Assembly: GCF_017875645.1 (NCBI RefSeq)
Contig: NZ_JAGGMR010000001.1
Coordinates: 372,001-436,000 of the forward strand
Reading direction: 5' to 3'
DNA: 64,000 nt
DNA from: Nocardia goodfellowii
GTDB taxonomy: Bacteria > Actinomycetota > Actinomycetes > Mycobacteriales > Mycobacteriaceae
Both the position numbers and the translations under genes were made by a program. The first letter of the stretch is position 1; each line of letters starts with the position of its first letter. Of the stretch, positions 60,758 through 64,000 are shown in pieces. The notes under the pieces were generated by a model. It had not been told where the DNA came from and searched no databases. It saw only the letters and a list, made by a program, of their open reading frames with translations.

Positions 60758-61811
60758 GCGACGCGCGGGCCTCGGGCCATGCGCGGGCGAGGTCGAAGAG
60801 GTGGCGCAGCTCGGTGGCGTGGTCGGTCGGCGGATGGCCCGAGGTGTCGGGATGCGCAGCTGCCGGGGGCGCTCCACTGACCTTGGCGTGCAGAGCCTGC
60901 GCTACGTGCCAGGCGTCACCGGTGCCGTTGTGCTCGGACGCGTAGGGCTTCAATCGCATCAACGCGTCCCAAATCTCGACGGTCATCCGGTACAGGCGTA
61001 ATTCCGGGTCGGGGTGCTGGGTGTCCGGCGCCAGGACGACTTCGGGGACCGCCGCGGTGAGATCTGACCACAGGGGGTGCAGCCGACGGCAGTCGCGTCC
61101 GGTCGAGTCCCAGCCGGTGCGCGCCGCCAGCGCTCGCACCAGCGGGATCGCGAGCACCGCGGTGAGCACGCCCAGTGTCAGGAAGGCTGTGTGGGCCCAG
61201 GTATTGGAAACATCCCCGGTCCGCGCGCCGCCGAGCACGCCGGATACCTCGATCAAGCCGAGCACTGCGAGCACTCCGACGGGAGCGGCGGCCGCGCTGT
61301 AGACGCAGACCGCGAACAGGATGGCGTAGGCGAGTCGCTCACGCGGCGTACGGGATCGGGTACGCATCTCCCGCCAGGACCCGCGCGCCACCAGGACCGC
61401 GGATCCGCCCAGCACGATATTGCTTGCTGCCCACAGCATTCCGAGCAGCAGGGCGGTTCGATCGCCGAGTAGACCGAGGATGCCGAGCACCGTGGCGCCG
61501 GAGGCCGCGGCCGCCACCGCGTCGTATTTCCGCTGCCTCGCCCAGACACGCGCCGGATCCGCGCCGTGCAGCAGTCTGGCCAGTCCGTAGATATTCGCCA
61601 CCCCCAGGACGGCCACGGCCAGATACAGCTGTTCGCCCAGCCCGCCGCGGCCGAGCCAACCCGTCACGCCCCACACCAGCATTCCGACCAGATTCCAGCT
61701 GAAGGCCCGGTTCAACAGGCGGTCGCTGTTGAGTTCGTTGACCAGCCACCAGCGCCCCGCCAGCACGACGGCCAGGAAGGCGGCGATCGCCACCGAGCCC
61801 GGGGTAGGCAT
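60645..61811 (-). CDS. MAB_1171c/DUF6545-type membrane protein, copy 2
   Basis: A 388-residue paralogue of the 59684 gene, with the same membrane region (GRWWLVNELNSDRLLNRAFSW near the start) and the same tail (RDCRRLHPLWSDLTAAVPEV, RLYRMTVEIWDALMRLKPY). I start at ATG 61811 (MPTPGSVAI) with GGGAG five bases upstream. The last 30 residues are Arg-rich and read antisense through the end of copy 1; they are probably not functional family sequence. The gene is divergent from the siderophore-binding protein gene, with the iron box between them, so both may be iron-regulated. Confidence 0.85.
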   Translation of the reverse strand: MPTPGSVAIAAFLAVVLAGRWWLVNELNSDRLLNRAFSWNLVGMLVWGVTGWLGRGGLGEQLYLAVAVLGVANIYGLARLLHGADPARVWARQRKYDAVAAAASGATVLGILGLLGDRTALLLGMLWAASNIVLGGSAVLVARGSWREMRTRSRTPRERLAYAILFAVCVYSAAAAPVGVLAVLGLIEVSGVLGGARTGDVSNTWAHTAFLTLGVLTAVLAIPLVRALAARTGWDSTGRDCRRLHPLWSDLTAAVPEVVLAPDTQHPDPELRLYRMTVEIWDALMRLKPYASEHNGTGDAWHVAQALHAKVSGAPPAAAHPDTSGHPPTDHATELRHLFDLARAWPEARASLSTAAAAPQRRSRPWRRATRRPRRTGCAVPRTDQRGR

Positions 61812-61827
61812 AGGAGCTCCCTGCAAA

Positions 61828-61851
61828 ATAGGTTAGCCTTGGCTGACTTAG
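61828..61851. promoter_or_regulatory. Iron-box-like operator (IdeR/DmdR type)
   Basis: ATAGGTTAGCCTTGGCTGAC, followed by TTAG, matches the actinobacterial iron box TTAGGTTAGGCTAACCTAA well in its left half (TAGGTTAGCCT) and loosely in the right. It sits between the divergent starts at 61811 and 61870, upstream of a siderophore-binding protein gene, where iron repression is expected. Confidence 0.6.
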
Positions 61852-61869
61852 TGTGAAGAGGGGTCGGCG

Positions 61870-62850
61870 ATGAGGTCTGTTCGAGCGTCTCACGGTCGGG
61901 CGCGGGCGGCGGTGGCGGCGGTCGCGTGCACTCTCGCCCTCGGCGTCACCGCGTGCGCGAGCTCAGGCGAGGACTCGGCCGGCGGCGAGGCCGTCACCAT
62001 CACACACGCGCGCGGTGCGACCGAAGTCGAAGGGACGCCGAAGAAGATCGTCGCCCTCGGCAATCAATGGCTGGATTCCACCCTGGCGCTGGGGGTGACA
62101 CCGGTCGGCTACATCGACAACGTGGCGGTGCTGTCCAAGACCGCGGCGCCATGGGTGCCCGCGTCCGCGCTGGCGTCGGCACAGGCCTTGAACACCAGCG
62201 GAAATATCGCCGAACAGGTCGCGGCGCTGGAACCGGATCTCATTCTGGCTGACCCGTTCCTCGCCGACCAGAAGACCTATGACGATCTGTCGAGGATCGC
62301 GCCCACCCTGCCGGGCCTCACCGCCGCGGCGGTCACGCCGTGGCAGGACCAGGTCGCGGCGCTGGGCAAGGCGCTGCGCAAGCCGGATGCGGCGAACGAG
62401 GTGATCACCGGTGTCGAAGAGAAGATCGCCGCGATCGCGGCGGCGAATCCCGGACTGCGGGGCAAGACTTTCGCCAGCACCTGGCTGGCCGCCGCCACCC
62501 AGATGATGGTGCTGACCGATCCGAACGACGGCTCGGCCAAGGTGTTCACGCAGCTCGGGCTGAGCATCCCGAAGAACCTCACCGACCTGCCCGCCAACCA
62601 GGGCCGGCTGGCGCTGTCGCCGGAGCGGGTCGACGAGGTCACCGCCGACCTGCTGCTGGCCGGTTACGCCCCCGGCATGGACGAGAAGTACCGCCAACTT
62701 CCGGGCTACGCCGATCTGACATCCGTCAAGAAGGGAGCCGTGGTGTTTCTGACCACCCAGGAGATCAGCGCCGTCAACCAGCCGACCGCCCTGTCGGTGC
62801 CCTACATCCTGGACAAGCTGGGCCCGGCTTTCACCGCGGCCGCGAAATAG
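61870..62850 (+). CDS. Iron-siderophore ABC transporter substrate-binding lipoprotein
   Basis: A 326-residue lipoprotein of the FepB/FecB class. The signal peptide ends in lipobox VTAC with Cys29 as the lipid anchor. The mature protein has the TroA-type two-lobe layout: KKIVALGNQWLDSTLALGVT, AEQVAALEPDLILADPFLAD, and a long linking helix. It should capture a ferric siderophore outside the membrane and hand it to a permease and ATPase, neither of which is in the window. An iron-box-like site 19-42 bases upstream fits repression by IdeR/DmdR. A SagB-like gene follows after 11 bases. Confidence 0.92.
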   Translation: MRSVRASHGRARAAVAAVACTLALGVTACASSGEDSAGGEAVTITHARGATEVEGTPKKIVALGNQWLDSTLALGVTPVGYIDNVAVLSKTAAPWVPASALASAQALNTSGNIAEQVAALEPDLILADPFLADQKTYDDLSRIAPTLPGLTAAAVTPWQDQVAALGKALRKPDAANEVITGVEEKIAAIAAANPGLRGKTFASTWLAAATQMMVLTDPNDGSAKVFTQLGLSIPKNLTDLPANQGRLALSPERVDEVTADLLLAGYAPGMDEKYRQLPGYADLTSVKKGAVVFLTTQEISAVNQPTALSVPYILDKLGPAFTAAAK

Positions 62851-62861
62851 CGAGGCCGGTC

Positions 62862-63425
62862 ATGTCCGTCTATCCCGATGACACCCGTTTCGCACTCCGC
62901 GAGGGCGGCATGGTGCTGGTCACCGCGACCGAAGCCGTCTTGCGGCATCCGACCCGCCGGGAAAAGCTCACCGGCCTGACCGACGTGCAACTGCGCGCGC
63001 TACGGCGCCTGCCGCAGGGACCCGCGACCATTTCCGAATTGGCCCGCAGCACCGATGATCTCGAAGTCGCGGAGCTGATCGAGCGGCTGACCGACGGCGG
63101 CTGGCTCAGCGTGACCGTGCGGGTGGGCTATCGCGATCTCTACACCCTGCATCCGTCCGGCCGGCCGGCCACCCGGCCGAGCGGCGTCCCGTGGGCGGCC
63201 ACCCTGTCCACTTACGCGACGCTGCGGCGGGATTCGGTGAGCTTCCTGCTCGAACATCCGAAGGCCTGGTGTGAGTTGCGGATTCACGACCCGCGTCTGC
63301 TCGCGCTGCTCGACGGTCCCGGCGCGGCCGACTCCAGCGTGCCGATCGCGATCAAGACTCAGTTCACCGAAGATCTGCTGTGGGGCGGGTTCTTCGTCGG
63401 AGATCCCGATACCGAGGATTACTAG
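62862..63425 (+). CDS. SagB-like N-terminal domain, stand-alone
   Basis: A 187-residue protein that matches only the N-terminal, non-catalytic half of SagB-type (McbC-like) dehydrogenases: a winged-helix-like part (GLTDVQLRALRRLPQGPATI, SELARSTDDLEVAELIERL), then LSTYATLRRDSVSFLLEHPK and IHDPRLLALLDGPG. The flavin-binding nitroreductase domain that oxidises azolines to azoles in peptide natural-product synthesis is missing; the frame stops after GDPDTEDY. It starts 11 bases after the siderophore-binding lipoprotein gene. It could be a genuine single-domain protein or a truncated relic. No cyclodehydratase or precursor peptide gene is visible in the window. Confidence 0.6.
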   Translation: MSVYPDDTRFALREGGMVLVTATEAVLRHPTRREKLTGLTDVQLRALRRLPQGPATISELARSTDDLEVAELIERLTDGGWLSVTVRVGYRDLYTLHPSGRPATRPSGVPWAATLSTYATLRRDSVSFLLEHPKAWCELRIHDPRLLALLDGPGAADSSVPIAIKTQFTEDLLWGGFFVGDPDTEDY

Positions 63426-64000
63426 TCCAGTCCCGGGCCAGGGCGAGCAAGATCTCCAGTTCGGATTCGATGTCCGCGCCGCACGGCACGTCCAGGCGCA
63501 GCAGTGTGAGGGCGTCGCGGATTTCCACGACGGTGCGGTAGAGCCGGTATCCGGGGTCGGCGTCCGGCGGGCCCGGTAGTACCACCCCGGGGACGGCCGC
63601 GGTGAGGTCCCGCCACAGTGGTCGCAGTCTGCGGATCTTCCGGCTCTCCCGGTCCCAGCCGCGCCGCGCCGCCGCGATTCCCGCCAGCGGCACGGCGGCC
63701 AGGGTGATCAGGGCCACGAACCCCACGCACGAGGCGGCCGTCCAATGCGGTGCGGGGTTGGTGAGCGGACCGCCGGACAGCAATCCGATCCCGCTCGCGA
63801 CCGCCGCGTGTACCCAGCTGATCGCGCCCACGAGCAAGACGCCGAAGACGAGTTTCTGCCGGCGCGAGGCCGCCTTGGACAGCAGGTCGCGCAGGCAGGC
63901 CCGCACCGTGAGGCACCCGGCGACAGCTACCGGCACACTGAAAATCGCCCACACCAGCCAGGATTGCCACATCGGCGCGGATTCGTCCGGGCGGCCCAGC
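63364..64000 (-). CDS. MAB_1171c/DUF6545-type membrane protein, copy 3 (partial; N-terminus outside window)
   Basis: The C-terminal 212 residues of a third paralogue, entering from the right edge. Membrane segments (WLVWAIFSVPVAVAGCLTV and others) are followed by the family tail RRGWDRESRKIRRLRPLWRD, LTAAVPGVVL and RLYRTVVEIRDALTLLRLD. Its 3' end overlaps the end of the SagB-like gene by 62 bases, tail to tail. The frame continues upstream of the first visible Met into sequence reading LGRPDESAP. Confidence 0.8.
   Translation of the reverse strand, partial: LGRPDESAPMWQSWLVWAIFSVPVAVAGCLTVRACLRDLLSKAASRRQKLVFGVLLVGAISWVHAAVASGIGLLSGGPLTNPAPHWTAASCVGFVALITLAAVPLAGIAAARRGWDRESRKIRRLRPLWRDLTAAVPGVVLPGPPDADPGYRLYRTVVEIRDALTLLRLDVPCGADIESELEILLALARDWTSNPRYRDLRRRTRPTADLR

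Noticed and set aside
58673..60877. A 734-aa open frame on the minus strand
   Set aside because: Antisense to the ABC exporter and a MAB_1171c-type gene, whose motifs are unmistakable; its own composition is Arg/Pro/Gln-rich without domains.
1..64000. tRNA, rRNA, CRISPR arrays, insertion-sequence transposases or phage attachment sites
   Set aside because: I saw no cloverleaf-type sequences, regularly spaced spacer arrays, transposase motifs or integrase genes. The regular repeats present are in-frame protein repeats or the 63-bp array, which lacks unique spacers.

Overview
The window is high-GC actinobacterial DNA, most likely Nocardia or a close relative. This is inferred from the ribosomal spc genes, the lid-less adenylate kinase, the Rv1819c-type transporter, an IdeR/DmdR-like iron box, and type VII secretion (ESX) style gene sets with CpnT-like giant proteins. 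About two thirds of the window is two related giant-protein loci on the minus strand.

Locus A (13752 down to 1, running off the left edge) has a 528-aa immunity-like gene, a 105-aa WXG100-like protein, a 165-aa YbaB/EbfC-like protein, and a giant protein of which 3,678 residues are visible. Locus B (42029 down to 17202) has the same order: a 102-aa WXG100-like protein, a 165-aa YbaB/EbfC-like protein, a complete 7,898-residue giant protein, and a 91-aa gene of unknown function. Both giants begin with a CpnT-like WXG100-type region with hydrophobic segments. They then alternate low-complexity linkers with recurring helical, beta-hairpin and putative catalytic modules. I can place three papain-like Cys-His-Asp sites (two in A, one in B), two HExxH metallopeptidase domains (B), and an alpha/beta-hydrolase domain whose nucleophile is lost (A). 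The arrangement suggests secreted, multi-effector polymorphic-toxin-like proteins delivered by an ESX system.

Between the loci (13.8-17.2 kb) are an orphan OmpR-type response regulator, an intergenic array of about 63-bp monomers organised as higher-order trimers, a 60-bp piece of secY embedded in that array, and an AbiEi/DUF559-like gene bracketed by 24-bp inverted repeats.

From 42 to 46.1 kb lie a methyltransferase, dtd, a 516-aa protein of unknown function, a tiny membrane protein and a decayed luciferase-like oxidoreductase. From 46.2 to 55.5 kb are the spc-type ribosomal genes on the minus strand. They are split into three transcription units: rplN-rplX-rplE-rpsZ, then rpsH-rplF-rplR-rpsE-rpmD-rplO, then secY-adk-map. 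Hairpin terminators and two near-identical promoters mark the breaks. A 2.3-kb insert with a GtrA-like gene, a Uma2-like nuclease and a TPR remnant separates rpsZ from rpsH.

The right end (55.7-64 kb) holds two unrelated ABC exporters, three copies plus one remnant of a MAB_1171c-type membrane protein, a siderophore-binding lipoprotein behind an iron box, and a stand-alone SagB-like N-terminal domain. It may be part of an iron- or metallophore-related biosynthesis and transport island.
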